A DNA stretch of 64,000 nucleotides, from assembly GCA_040880025.1 (NCBI GenBank), contig JBBDJD010000022.1, forward strand, positions 62,001 through 126,000, read 5' to 3'. Position 1 is the stretch's first letter. Every line of letters starts with the position of its first letter. Of the stretch, positions 35,743-43,865 are shown piece after piece. Position numbers and translations under genes: made by a program. This DNA comes from RCIO01 sp040880025. GTDB lineage: Bacteria; Pseudomonadota; Alphaproteobacteria; Rhizobiales; Rhizobiaceae. The notes under the pieces were generated by a model. The model saw only the letters and a list, made by a program, of their open reading frames with translations. It searched no databases and was not told the origin of the DNA.

Positions 35743-36177
35743 CTATGGAGCCATGGCTCGAAACCACTTCACGATCTGTGGCGCGGTCATGGCCCCGGAC
35801 TGGCGGGCGATCTCTTTGCCCCCATGAAAGAGGATCATGGTCGGAATACCTCGAATGCCGAGGCGAGCCGCGGTTGCCTGCTCCGCGTCGGAGTTGAGCT
35901 TGATGAGCCGGACGCCTGGCTCCAGCTCGCCGGCAGCGGCCTCAAAGGCCGGCGCCATCATGCGGCAGGGGCCGCACCAGGGAGCCCAGACGTCGACCAG
36001 TACCGGAGCCGTGCTGCGCGCCAACAGCGTCTCGAAGATGTGCCCGCTGACGTCGTCGGGATGGCCGTCGAAGAGGCGGGCCCCGCATTTTCCGCATTTC
36101 GCCTTCAGTGGCGAACGGCCGGCCGGGATTCGGTTCACGCCTGCGCATTTGCTGCAGACCAGATGGTTTTCCGTCAC
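35743..36177 (-). CDS. trxC: Thioredoxin 2 (TrxC) with N-terminal zinc-binding motif
   Basis: 144 residues. Two CxxC pairs at the N-terminus (CSKC and CGKC) make the zinc ribbon that defines TrxC, followed by a thioredoxin domain with the active site WCGPC near residue 70 and the cis-Pro in RGIPTM. It reduces protein disulfides in the cytoplasm. It starts 16 bp after the cytochrome c gene and is probably co-transcribed with it from the FNR-type site at 36578. Confidence 0.96.
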   Translation of the reverse strand: MTENHLVCSKCAGVNRIPAGRSPLKAKCGKCGARLFDGHPDDVSGHIFETLLARSTAPVLVDVWAPWCGPCRMMAPAFEAAAGELEPGVRLIKLNSDAEQATAARLGIRGIPTMILFHGGKEIARQSGAMTAPQIVKWFRAMAP

Positions 36178-36193
36178 GTCCTGATCCTTGCCG

Positions 36194-36526
36194 CTATCGG
36201 TTCCGGTTCTGCATGCCCTCGATGTAGTTCATCAAATCGGCGGCTTGCTCGATTGTCGGCTCGAAATCGGGCATCACCGCGTGGCTCTGAAAGAGCGGGC
36301 CGGTCATGTCGCTCCGCAAGGTTGCAAACGATGGCCGTGTCCAGAGGTCGCGCAGCGGCGGAGCCTCCGGGTTTGGGCTTTCGTCCGACCGGGCGACCGC
36401 GTGGCATGGTCCGCAGTTTATTTCAGCGTTCCGCTTGCCCCGGAAGACGCTTTCGCGATCGGCCGCCGGCGCGGCTTCGACGACTGCCGCCATCGTCAAT
36501 ACGAGTATTGCTGTTCGAAACCGCAT
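36194..36526 (-). CDS. Small c-type cytochrome, exported
   Basis: 110 residues with an N-terminal signal sequence (RTAILVLTMAAVVEAAPA), one haem site CGPCH near residue 40 and a probable distal Met in HAVMPDFEP. It is a class I mono-haem cytochrome of the periplasm. An FNR-type site lies 52-65 bp upstream. Partner unknown; thioredoxin 2 follows in the same operon. Confidence 0.92.
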   Translation of the reverse strand: MRFRTAILVLTMAAVVEAAPAADRESVFRGKRNAEINCGPCHAVARSDESPNPEAPPLRDLWTRPSFATLRSDMTGPLFQSHAVMPDFEPTIEQAADLMNYIEGMQNRNR

Positions 36527-36577
36527 TACGCCGTGTCCTCATGCCTCGCCAGTATCGCTGCGGCCGGGAACTGCACC

Positions 36578-36591
36578 TTGACGCCGATCAA
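36578..36591. promoter_or_regulatory. FNR/FixK-type site, one mismatch
   Basis: TTGAC-GCCG-ATCAA, one mismatch from the TTGAT-N4-ATCAA consensus. Its centre is about 58 bp upstream of the cytochrome c start on the minus strand. Confidence 0.6.
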
Positions 36592-36684
36592 GCGTGGCAT
36601 CCGCCTGTCCGGCCAGAGCTATGGCGAGCGGGGCCAGATGCCATGTTCGACCAGCCAATCGTTCAATTGCTTTCCTACGGGAGG

Positions 36685-37071
36685 TCAGAGAGATTCTACC
36701 GTATCGCGCAGGAGATCGCGGACGGTGGAAGCGACTTCCCCCAGGTCCGGATTGCTGATCGCCTGCATCGAAGCCACGGGATCGACTGCCGAAACCTCGA
36801 CGGTCCCCGGCGAGGGCTCCGTGACGATCACGTTGCAAGGCAGCATCGTGCCGATCCGATCCTCCTTCTGCAGCGCCCTGTAGGCGTAGTGCGGATTGCA
36901 GGCGCCCAGAATCGTGTAGGGCTTGAAATCAACGCCGAGCTTCTTCTTCATCGTAGCCTGCACGTCGATCGTCGTCAGCACGCCAAATCCCTTCGCGGCG
37001 AGCGCATCCGTCACATGCCCGATTGCGTCGGCGAAAGGCATCGACAGCGTCTTGGTGAAATAATAGCTCAT
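36685..37071 (-). CDS. DUF302 domain protein
   Basis: 128 residues, a single DUF302 domain (MPFADAIGHVTDALAAKGFG, PYTILGACNPHYAYRAL, GTMLPCNVIV). DUF302 proteins are small and uncharacterised, often found beside redox or anaerobic genes. AGGAGC lies 10 bp before the ATG. A perfect FNR-type box sits 73-86 bp upstream in the gap shared with the divergent Pat-like gene. Confidence 0.92.
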   Translation of the reverse strand: MSYYFTKTLSMPFADAIGHVTDALAAKGFGVLTTIDVQATMKKKLGVDFKPYTILGACNPHYAYRALQKEDRIGTMLPCNVIVTEPSPGTVEVSAVDPVASMQAISNPDLGEVASTVRDLLRDTVESL

Positions 37072-37143
37072 TTTCTTGCTCGCTCCTGCGCGGCGGTGGG
37101 TTTGACGTGTCGGAACAGGTGGACCGCGCCGCCTCCAGCTGCC

Positions 37144-37157
37144 TTGATCCGCATCAA
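37144..37157. promoter_or_regulatory. FNR/FixK-type site, perfect consensus
   Basis: TTGAT-CCGC-ATCAA, an exact match to the FNR/FixK consensus. It lies in the 191-bp divergent gap, centred about 79 bp from the DUF302 start and 112 bp from the acyl-CoA synthetase/GNAT start, so it could serve either or both. Confidence 0.8.
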
Positions 37158-37262
37158 GGCCCGGGTATGGCGGATGTCTGATGGGGCGTTGCGCGAATGT
37201 CGCCGTCCTGTGTACTGAACTCGGCCAAGGCAACGGCCTGCTCGGCCAGCGAGGAATGACCG

Positions 37263-39944
37263 ATGACGATCCGCAATATGGAATTTGCCGCCCATCCCCG
37301 GTCCATCGCAGTATTTGGCGCCTCCATTCGTGAGGGATCGGTGGGGCGCGTCGTCATGCGCAATATCGTCGCCGGCGGGTTCGAAGGCGATATCTGGCCG
37401 GTCAATCCGAAATATCGCGAAGTGGAGGGCCTGCATTGCTACGCCCGGGTCCGCGACATTCCCGGCGTGCCGGATATGGCCGTCATCGCGACGCCACCCG
37501 ACACCGTGCCGGGGATCATCAGCGACCTCGGCAAGAAGGGCACGCGAACCGCGGTTGTGATCACTGCCGGGCTTACCGCGGAAAACGGACTACGGGAGGC
37601 GATGCTTGATGCCGCCAAACCGTACACTTTTCGTATCATAGGACCGAACACCGTCGGCCTGGTCTTGCCGCATGCGAAGCTCAACGCGAGCTTTGCCCAT
37701 ATTGGCGCAAATGCCGGCGGGCTGGCGCTGCTGTCCCAGTCGGGCGCTATCGCTACCTCGCTTATGGATTGGGCGGCTGACAATGGCATCGGCTTCTCGC
37801 ATATCGTTTCGCTGGGCGACATGGCCGATGTCGATGTTGGCGACTATCTCGACATGCTTGCCGGCGATGCCAAAACGCGCGCCATTTTGATGTATCTCGA
37901 GACTATACCCGAGCCTCGCAAATTCATGTCCGCGGCGCGCGCGGCGGCGCGGACCAAGCCAGTTGTCGCAATCAAGTCCGGCCGGCACGAGCTGGCCGCA
38001 AAGGCCGCCGCAACGCACACGGGCGCGCTTTCGGGCGTCGACAAGGTGGTGGACGCCGCGCTGCGCAGGGCGGGCATCCTGCGGGTGCATGATCTGGGCG
38101 AGCTGTTCACCGCCGCCGAAATCGTCGCGCGCTTTCCGCCACTGGCGCGCACGCGCGTCGGCATCGTTACAAACGGCGGCGGCGCCGGCGTGCTCGCCGT
38201 CGACCGGCTTGCGGATTTCTCGAACGAGATCGCGGCGCTGTCGGACGACACGATCGCGCAACTTGACAAGCACTTGCCGGCGAACTGGTCGCGCGCAAAC
38301 CCGGTGGACATTATCGGCGATGCCCCGGCCGAGCGATACAGGGCGGCTGTGGAGGCGGTGGCCGCCGATGAGGCAACGGATCTCTTGATGGTGCTGAACT
38401 GTCCGACCGGACTGTCTTCCCCGATCGAGGCGGCGGAGGCCGTCGCGGCGCTCGCGGACCGCGGGATGGTGGCAGGCAAGCCGGTCATGGCCTGCTGGTT
38501 GGGCGAAAAGTCGGCCCGCGACGGCCGCAGGCTACTGCACGAAGCCGGCGTCGCGAGTTTCAGTACGCCGGCCGACGCCGCGGCGGCAGTTTCCTATCTT
38601 GGCAATTGGTCGCGAGCGCAAAAGGCTCTGTCGCGGGTGCCGGCAAGCCGCCGCGAGGATGTCGAGGGTGATCGCGACGCGGCGCTTGCGATCCTCCGCC
38701 AGGCCGCCTCCGAAAACCGCGCGATGCTGACGGAGCCAGAGGCAAAGGCCGTCATCGGCGCATATGGAATACCGGTGCCGGAGACCGTCGTGGCGCGCTC
38801 ACCCGCAGAGGTGGAGCAGGCAGCTCAACCCATGCTCGAGACGTCGGAGACAGTCGTCGTCAAGCTCCTGTCGAAGACACTCACCCACAAATCGGACGTT
38901 GGCGGCGTGGTCCTCGGCATTCCCACGGCCAAGGCTGCCCGCGAGGCGGCGGAGAAGATCGCGGATGGTCTGAAGAAGGCAGGAAAGGCCACCGAGATCG
39001 ACGGCTATGTCGTGCAGCCGATGGTCGTGCCGAAGCATGCGCACGAACTCATTCTCGGCATGAACCGCGATCCCATCTTCGGCCCCGCGGTCCTGTTCGG
39101 TGCCGGCGGAACGGCGGTCGAAGTCGTCGACGATACGGCGATAGCGCTGCCGCCGCTCGACGACGTTCTGGCAGGTGATCTGATCGACAATACCCGCATC
39201 GGCCGTCTGCTCGTCGGCTACCGTGACCGCAAGCCGGCCGACCGGGCAGGGATCATCCATGCTCTCAACGCGCTCTCGCAGCTGATCGTCGACTTCCCCT
39301 GCATTGTCTCGATGGACATCAACCCACTGCTCGCCGACAGCGAGGGCGTGGTCGCGCTTGACGCGCGCATCGAGATCGATCCGGAGGAAGTCGAACGCAC
39401 GGGGCCGAATCCGGCACTGGCGATCAGGCCATACCCCTCCAACTGGGACAAGGAGGTGGAGCTCAAGGGCGAGCGATATCTTGTGCGCCCGATCAAGCCG
39501 GCCGACGTCTCGCTTTACCCGGACTTCATGGCCAGGGTCTCGCCCGACGATGTGCGCTTCCGCTTTCTCGCGCCCAGGCGGCACTTCCCGGACGAGATGC
39601 TCTTGCGCATGACGCAGCTCGACTACGAGCGCGAGATCGCGTTCGCCGCCCTCGACCAGGAAACGGGTGAGCTGGCCGGCATCAGCCGCCTGTCATCCGA
39701 TCCCGACAAGCATACCGCCGAGTTCGGCCTTCTGGTTCGCACCGACCTGCAAGGACGCGGGCTCGGCTGGGTACTCCTTCGTCACCTCGTCGACTACGCC
39801 AAGGCAGATGGTCTTGCGCGTATCGAGGGCTGCATCCTCGGCGACAACGTGAAGATGCTGGAGATGTGCCGCGAATTCGGATTCGTGACAAAGCGCCATC
39901 CATCCGAGCGCGGTGTTTCGCTGGCGACGCTGGACTTGCGCTAG
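37263..39944 (+). CDS. NDP-forming acyl-CoA synthetase fused to GNAT acetyltransferase (Pat/PatZ type)
   Basis: 893 residues. In order: CoA-binding Rossmann domain (about 5-130, RSIAVFGASIREGSVG), two succinyl-CoA-ligase-like domains with the ATHTGALSG His motif (about 150-455), an ATP-grasp domain (about 470-695, ending IDFPCIVSMDINPLL in register), then a GNAT acetyltransferase (about 720-890, GRGLGWVLLRHLV for acetyl-CoA binding). This is the layout of protein lysine acetyltransferases PatZ/Pka, which acetylate acetyl-CoA synthetase and other enzymes. A perfect FNR-type site in its promoter region suggests induction when oxygen is low. Confidence 0.95.
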   Translation: MTIRNMEFAAHPRSIAVFGASIREGSVGRVVMRNIVAGGFEGDIWPVNPKYREVEGLHCYARVRDIPGVPDMAVIATPPDTVPGIISDLGKKGTRTAVVITAGLTAENGLREAMLDAAKPYTFRIIGPNTVGLVLPHAKLNASFAHIGANAGGLALLSQSGAIATSLMDWAADNGIGFSHIVSLGDMADVDVGDYLDMLAGDAKTRAILMYLETIPEPRKFMSAARAAARTKPVVAIKSGRHELAAKAAATHTGALSGVDKVVDAALRRAGILRVHDLGELFTAAEIVARFPPLARTRVGIVTNGGGAGVLAVDRLADFSNEIAALSDDTIAQLDKHLPANWSRANPVDIIGDAPAERYRAAVEAVAADEATDLLMVLNCPTGLSSPIEAAEAVAALADRGMVAGKPVMACWLGEKSARDGRRLLHEAGVASFSTPADAAAAVSYLGNWSRAQKALSRVPASRREDVEGDRDAALAILRQAASENRAMLTEPEAKAVIGAYGIPVPETVVARSPAEVEQAAQPMLETSETVVVKLLSKTLTHKSDVGGVVLGIPTAKAAREAAEKIADGLKKAGKATEIDGYVVQPMVVPKHAHELILGMNRDPIFGPAVLFGAGGTAVEVVDDTAIALPPLDDVLAGDLIDNTRIGRLLVGYRDRKPADRAGIIHALNALSQLIVDFPCIVSMDINPLLADSEGVVALDARIEIDPEEVERTGPNPALAIRPYPSNWDKEVELKGERYLVRPIKPADVSLYPDFMARVSPDDVRFRFLAPRRHFPDEMLLRMTQLDYEREIAFAALDQETGELAGISRLSSDPDKHTAEFGLLVRTDLQGRGLGWVLLRHLVDYAKADGLARIEGCILGDNVKMLEMCREFGFVTKRHPSERGVSLATLDLR

Positions 39945-39970
39945 TTCATCGAAGCAGCCGGATCATTGTG

Positions 39971-40002
39971 CGGCGGCGGTCGTGCCTGTGTCAGCGCCGC
40001 CG
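39971..40002. terminator. GC hairpin between converging Pat-like gene and SQR remnant
   Basis: Arms CGGCGGCG and CGCCGCCG are perfect complements with a 16-nt loop, 26 bp after the Pat-like stop. There is no T-run, so it is a terminator-like hairpin at best. Confidence 0.45.
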
Positions 40003-40008
40003 ATAGGC

Positions 40009-40182
40009 TCAGTCCGTATTCTCCAGATTGATCTCCCTGAGCGTGTCGATGCCCGGTGGCTGCAGGGAAAGACGCTCGTAGAACGGTTCCGACACGGAGT
40101 GCTGCGCGCCGGGCGCGTCCCTCATTTCTTGGGCCATGATGGCGCCGCCCAGGCCTGCACCAAGAACAACGCCGTGAGACAT
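40009..40182 (-). pseudogene. Internally deleted sulfide:quinone oxidoreductase-like gene (57 codons)
   Basis: A 57-codon frame starts at an ATG with GGAGG at 7 bp. Its first 20 residues, SHGVVLGAGLGGAIMAQEM, are the FAD-binding N-terminus of sulfide:quinone oxidoreductase-like flavoproteins. They run straight into EPFYERLSLQPPGID, which resembles the extreme C-terminus of the same family. A normal protein has about 370-430 residues, so the middle is missing. It is probably a decayed gene that kept its promoter (FNR-type site 66 bp upstream) and its start and stop. The C-terminal match is from memory of the family and is less sure than the N-terminal one. Confidence 0.65.
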
Positions 40183-40241
40183 GTCTTCCTCCCCGAACGG
40201 GTTTCGCTTATTCCAGACCAGAAGTTGCGCATCATCCGGCT

Positions 40242-40255
40242 TTGATGCTGTTCAA
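40242..40255. promoter_or_regulatory. FNR/FixK-type site, one mismatch
   Basis: TTGAT-GCTG-TTCAA, one mismatch from consensus. It is 66 bp from the start of the SQR-like remnant (-) and about 123 bp from the PfkB kinase start (+). Confidence 0.5.
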
Positions 40256-40371
40256 TCTGGCTGAAGACGTTTCCGGAGCTGCTGGTGTCTTTGACCATCT
40301 GGACGTGATCGAGCGCAGTGGCGTGTAGTGAGGCATCGGCGGGCACCGCCCGTTGCACAAGAGGCCAGACC

Positions 40372-41298
40372 ATGAGTTCCATCCTGACCGTCACGCTTAA
40401 TCCCGCGGTCGATATATCGGGCGAGACGGACGCCGTTCATCACACCCGCAAGGTCCGGATGTCCGGCGACCGCTACGATCCCGGCGGCGGCGGCATCAAC
40501 GTGGCGCGCATCGTGTCCCTTTTCGGTGGCGATACGGAAGCGCTGTTCCTTGCTGGCGGCGAGATGGGATCGCTGCTCGGGCGCCTGGTTGAAGAACGGG
40601 GAGTTCGTCACAAGGCGTTTCCGCTCAAGGGTCAGACGCGGGTCAGCTTCACCGTCCGTGAGCGCAATGCCGGGCAGGAGTTTCGCTTCGTGCTCGCCGG
40701 GCCGACGGTGGAGGCCTCGGAGGTGGAGCCCTGTCTCGATCACATCTCCTCCCACGAGGCGGACTACGTCGTGGCGAGCGGGAGCCTGCCCGAAGGATGT
40801 TCGCCCGACATCTACGCGGAAATGGCTGAGCGGACCGCGGCGCGAGGAGCCCGTTTCATTCTCGACAGCTCCGGCGACGGTTTGCGCGCAACGCTCGAAC
40901 GCACCCCCGTCTTCCTCGTCAAACCGAGTCTGGGCGAGTTCGAGGTGTTTGTCGGCAGAAAGCTCGATGAGGAGAATGTGCGCCGCGCCGCCTCGGATCT
41001 CGTCGCGCGCGGTGCGGCTCAGATCGTGGCGGTGACAATGGGCATGGAAGGCGCGGTGCTGGCGAGCGCGGATGGCACATTGCGCTTGCCCGCCATTCAC
41101 GTCAGGGAGCGTTCGGCCGTCGGCGCCGGCGACAGTTTCCTGGGCGCGATGGTCTGGGCGCTCTCCAGCGGCTGGACCACGACGGAAGCATTCAAGTTCG
41201 GGGCGGCGGCCGGGGCGGCCGCTATCATGACACCGGGAACGGAACTGTGCCGCCGCGAGGATACGCTCGAACTCTACCGGCGCGCTGAAGCCGAATAG
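40372..41298 (+). CDS. PfkB-family hexose kinase (1-phosphofructokinase/Pfk-2-like)
   Basis: 308 residues starting MSSILTVTLNPAVD, the typical opening of the FruK/PfkB branch. The substrate Gly-rich stretch is YDPGGGGINVARI and the catalytic GAGDSFLGAMVWAL anion hole with Asp base is near residue 253. It phosphorylates a sugar phosphate (fructose 6-phosphate, fructose 1-phosphate or tagatose 6-phosphate) with ATP. It lies alone in the FNR-site-rich region; the ATG at 40372 is preferred over codons 18 residues upstream. Confidence 0.93.
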   Translation: MSSILTVTLNPAVDISGETDAVHHTRKVRMSGDRYDPGGGGINVARIVSLFGGDTEALFLAGGEMGSLLGRLVEERGVRHKAFPLKGQTRVSFTVRERNAGQEFRFVLAGPTVEASEVEPCLDHISSHEADYVVASGSLPEGCSPDIYAEMAERTAARGARFILDSSGDGLRATLERTPVFLVKPSLGEFEVFVGRKLDEENVRRAASDLVARGAAQIVAVTMGMEGAVLASADGTLRLPAIHVRERSAVGAGDSFLGAMVWALSSGWTTTEAFKFGAAAGAAAIMTPGTELCRREDTLELYRRAEAE

Positions 41299-41444
41299 CG
41301 TGAGGAATTCGGCGTGATGCGCCGCCGCAGGTGATCCTCGATCGAGGGCGAGGCGTCGATGTTGCGATAAGTGATGTTTGCTTGTCATTGCACGCCGTCG
41401 GTCAAACGAGTTTTTCGGAGCTCGACCGGATCTTCTGTCCAAAG

Positions 41445-41458
41445 TTGATCAACATCAA
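41445..41458. promoter_or_regulatory. FNR/FixK-type site, perfect consensus
   Basis: TTGAT-CAAC-ATCAA, exact consensus match, centred about 62 bp upstream of the nitroreductase ATG. That distance fits activation at about -41.5 if transcription starts roughly 20 bp before the gene. Confidence 0.82.
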
Positions 41459-41513
41459 TGATCGGGATTGGCCAGAGGCCATAATGCATGCAGTTCCCGC
41501 AACGGAGGCACAC

Positions 41514-42158
41514 ATGCGCGCACTCAACAGACGTCTGTTCATGACATCGGCTATGATTGCCGCAACATTGTTCCCGGCCTTTGCACGGGCGGCGGGACCA
41601 TTGCCCCAGCCGGCGTCAACGGGCGGCAAGACCCTGCTTGAGGCTCTCGCGCTCAGGCGTTCCACCAGACTCTACTCGGAAAATACGGTCGACGAAGAAA
41701 TGCTGTCGACGCTTCTTTGGGCGGCATACGGTGTCAACCGACCCGCAAGCGGCGGCCGCACCGCCCCCTCATGGCGCACCTCGTACGGCACCGACATCTA
41801 TGTCGCCGACGCAAATGGCGTCCGGCGCTACGACCCCGCCGCCCACTCGATGGAGACTGTCCTTGGCGAGGACATCCGCACGAGCGCCAGTCCGCAGCCC
41901 TTTGTCGTGACTGCTCCGGTCGTGTTGATCTACGTTGCCGATCTCGCGCGCATGAATGAAGCGCCGCGCGAGGAGCAATTGCCGATGGCACATGTCGACG
42001 CGGCGATGGCTGCGCAGAACGTCTATCTCTATTGCGCCTCGGTGGGCCTGGGCACCTGTCTCGTGGGTGGCGCCGACAAGGCCGGGCTGACGAAGCTTCT
42101 GAACCTTCCCGATACCCAGATCGTGACATTCGTCCAGCCGGTCGGTCACCCGGCATAG
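41514..42158 (+). CDS. Exported nitroreductase-family protein (SagB-like), Tat signal
   Basis: 214 residues from an ATG with GGAGG 6 bp upstream. The N-terminus has a twin-arginine motif NRRLFMTS followed by a hydrophobic stretch ending in FARAAG, so it is probably exported folded with its FMN. The nitroreductase domain (about residues 40-210) has LEALALRRSTRLYSE and AYGVNRPASGGRT, with VDAAMAAQNVYLYCASVGLG near the end. It should be an FMN-dependent oxidoreductase. A perfect FNR box lies upstream. Substrate unknown. Confidence 0.9.
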   Translation: MRALNRRLFMTSAMIAATLFPAFARAAGPLPQPASTGGKTLLEALALRRSTRLYSENTVDEEMLSTLLWAAYGVNRPASGGRTAPSWRTSYGTDIYVADANGVRRYDPAAHSMETVLGEDIRTSASPQPFVVTAPVVLIYVADLARMNEAPREEQLPMAHVDAAMAAQNVYLYCASVGLGTCLVGGADKAGLTKLLNLPDTQIVTFVQPVGHPA

Positions 42159-42201
42159 GCAAGGGCGGCGTCTGTCACAGAAATAGGTGGAGCCTTGCAA
42201 G

Positions 42202-42405
42202 ATGGCGCGACGAAAGTCCGGGCGCGACCGTCTCACGCCGTGGTATATCGGCCTCGTGCTGACTATCGCCGCCGTTCTCTTTGTTGCCTATCAGACGCTT
42301 CGACAGGATTGCGGAGCCTCGCCGGTCCTGCTGGCCGGTGTTCTGGCGGTGATACCTGTCGTATACCTGACGCTTATGTATCTGACGTTCATCAGCCAGA
42401 GATGA
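42202..42405 (+). CDS. Small two-helix membrane protein, unrecognised
   Basis: 67 residues beginning MARRKSGRDRLTPW, with two predicted membrane helices (about 17-32 and 43-64). GGAG lies 10 bp upstream of the ATG; a GTG five codons earlier is possible. It is 43 bp after the nitroreductase gene in the same direction. I do not recognise the family. It converges on the transporter-cytochrome fusion gene with 44 bp between stops. Confidence 0.6.
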   Translation: MARRKSGRDRLTPWYIGLVLTIAAVLFVAYQTLRQDCGASPVLLAGVLAVIPVVYLTLMYLTFISQR

Positions 42406-42449
42406 TGCCGGGCGGCCCGCCGGATCGACGAAACCGCTGGTCCGGCGGC

Positions 42450-43253
42450 CTATTCGGTCTGCAGCGACAACAGATATTCGACGACGTCCCTCTTCTCGTC
42501 GTCGAACAGCCGGAATGTCGTCATCGGAAAGTGATCGGCGGCCATGAAGGACAGATAGAAAGCCCGGTCCCGGCCAACGCGCTTGACCAATTCCTCAAAC
42601 GGTGGCGCCATGGCGGGATCGGGCCGTTCGTCGACGCGGAGATGGCACAGACGGCACCATTGATCCACGACCGCCGCGCCACGTTCCCCGCCTGCGCTGT
42701 CTTGCGAAAACGACGGGCATGTCACCGCAACGGCGATGCTGACGGCGCCCACAAGAATCGCGCCAGACGGGGTTTTTCTTTGTGTGAGGCGTTCGGTGCG
42801 AAGATAGGAGCCGACATCCACATCCTGGTTCGCCGACATCACGGAATTCGCCGTGTCCTGCCCCAGCCAGGACAGGGATTCAATCAGTATGCTTCGCATT
42901 TGATCCAGGTAGGCCGGCGCGCGTTCGGGCACGGTGGCCATCTGTTGCGAAACGATCGAGAGCAGGGCGCGCCGCGTTGCGGCGAGGATCACGACTGTCG
43001 CGACTGTGGCGGCCCAGACCGGAACGCGAAATGGACCGAATTTCAGCGCCGCAACGAAATCGATCATCGCCGTGATCAGGATGAACAGAAGCAGCGCCAC
43101 GACAAGTGGAATGAGGAAACTTCGGCCCTCGACCAGAAGAACCAGCACGAATCCGGTTGCGATAATGCCGAGCAACCAGCTGTGCAGGGGGCTGGTCCGG
43201 TTTTGCACGTGATCGCGCGCAGGCGGCACAGGCTTCGCTTTTTCTCGCCCCAT
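42450..43253 (-). CDS. In-frame fusion of a truncated AI-2E transporter (TqsA family) to a c-type cytochrome
   Basis: 267 residues from the ATG at 43253 (a GTG 26 codons upstream is possible). Residues about 24-150 carry the N-terminal helices of an AI-2E family transporter, up to DVDVGSYLR. Near residue 152 the sequence switches to a signal-like hydrophobic stretch (GAILVGAVSIAVAVTC) and a cytochrome c domain with CRLCH at 200-204 and MAADHFPM as a possible axial Met region. Normal AI-2E proteins are about 350 residues and lack haem. The simplest reading is a deletion that joined two genes. There is no good separate start for the cytochrome part. It follows the tri-haem cytochrome gene in the same direction, 96 bp apart from the ATG. 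Confidence 0.75.
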   Translation of the reverse strand: MGREKAKPVPPARDHVQNRTSPLHSWLLGIIATGFVLVLLVEGRSFLIPLVVALLLFILITAMIDFVAALKFGPFRVPVWAATVATVVILAATRRALLSIVSQQMATVPERAPAYLDQMRSILIESLSWLGQDTANSVMSANQDVDVGSYLRTERLTQRKTPSGAILVGAVSIAVAVTCPSFSQDSAGGERGAAVVDQWCRLCHLRVDERPDPAMAPPFEELVKRVGRDRAFYLSFMAADHFPMTTFRLFDDEKRDVVEYLLSLQTE

Positions 43254-43349
43254 CGACCCCGGTGCTCCTACAACGCCTTTTCGTTGCCGGAGCCAATTGG
43301 CAACCGGTCTGGCTATCGCGTGTTCAAACACGTTTCTTTCTCATCGCGA

Positions 43350-43658
43350 TCAGTCTCCGCTCCCGTGCACAGCGTGACAGGTGGTGCAGGGCGGGATTTC
43401 GCCGGGTTCAAGCTGCAGTGAAAGATGCGGATCGGGTCGCGAAGCGCTTTCGGCGTCGCTGTCCTCAAGTTTCGTTCCGTGGCACGCCACGCATATCTCG
43501 TTTGGCGCGGCGACTGCCGGCGGCTCTTCGCTGTGGCAAGCCGTACAGGGAACCCCGGCTTTCTTGTGAATGTCGAGCAGCGTTTGCCCGCTCGCGCCCG
43601 ATGCGGCGATGAGCATCGCGAAGAAAACCGGAATCAGCCATTGAAATCGTGTGCACAT
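43350..43658 (-). CDS. Tri-haem c-type cytochrome, exported
   Basis: 102 residues. A signal sequence (WLIPVFFAMLIAASGASG) is followed by three haem sites, CTACH, CVACH and CTTCH, within 70 residues, like the small multihaem domains found with flavocytochrome c. The start at 43658 has GGGAGG at 8 bp. An FNR-type site lies 35-48 bp upstream. It would carry electrons in the periplasm; a partner flavoprotein is not encoded next to it. Confidence 0.9.
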   Translation of the reverse strand: MCTRFQWLIPVFFAMLIAASGASGQTLLDIHKKAGVPCTACHSEEPPAVAAPNEICVACHGTKLEDSDAESASRPDPHLSLQLEPGEIPPCTTCHAVHGSGD

Positions 43659-43692
43659 TTCTTTTTCCTCCCATTTCAACCTGCAACGCACA

Positions 43693-43706
43693 TTGATCTT
43701 CGTCAA
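43693..43706. promoter_or_regulatory. FNR/FixK-type site, one mismatch
   Basis: TTGAT-CTTC-GTCAA, one mismatch from consensus, centred 41 bp from the tri-haem cytochrome start and 166 bp from nqrA, in the divergent gap. Confidence 0.6.
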
Positions 43707-43865
43707 ACGGCCGAGGTCAGTTGCGTCGCGCAGCAGGAGTAGATGCGCCGACCTTGATCGAGCGCAAAGCCGCTCCGACAGATAGCGCGCTACACGTCAG
43801 GTGGTTCGGCCAAGCGCGGAGTGCGCGCGAAACGATATGCAACCCCCAGCCGGCGGCGAGACTCG

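Noticed and set aside
36539..36838. Small minus-strand open frame between the cytochrome and DUF302 genes
   Set aside because: It mostly overlaps the end of the DUF302 gene in another frame and shows no recognisable domain; the FNR-type site in the gap explains the sequence better.
40122..40394. Minus-strand open frame of 90 codons upstream of pfkB
   Set aside because: No ribosome site or domain, and it overlaps the better supported SQR-like remnant and the pfkB start in another frame.
41336..41347. Palindrome CCTCGATCGAGG after the PfkB gene
   Set aside because: Too short for a terminator, no T-run, and restriction-site-like palindromes of this size are common in GC-rich DNA.
43755..43768. 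TTGAT-CGAG-CGCAA as a further FNR site before nqrA
   Set aside because: Two mismatches in the second half-site; the better site at 43693 is only about 60 bp away.
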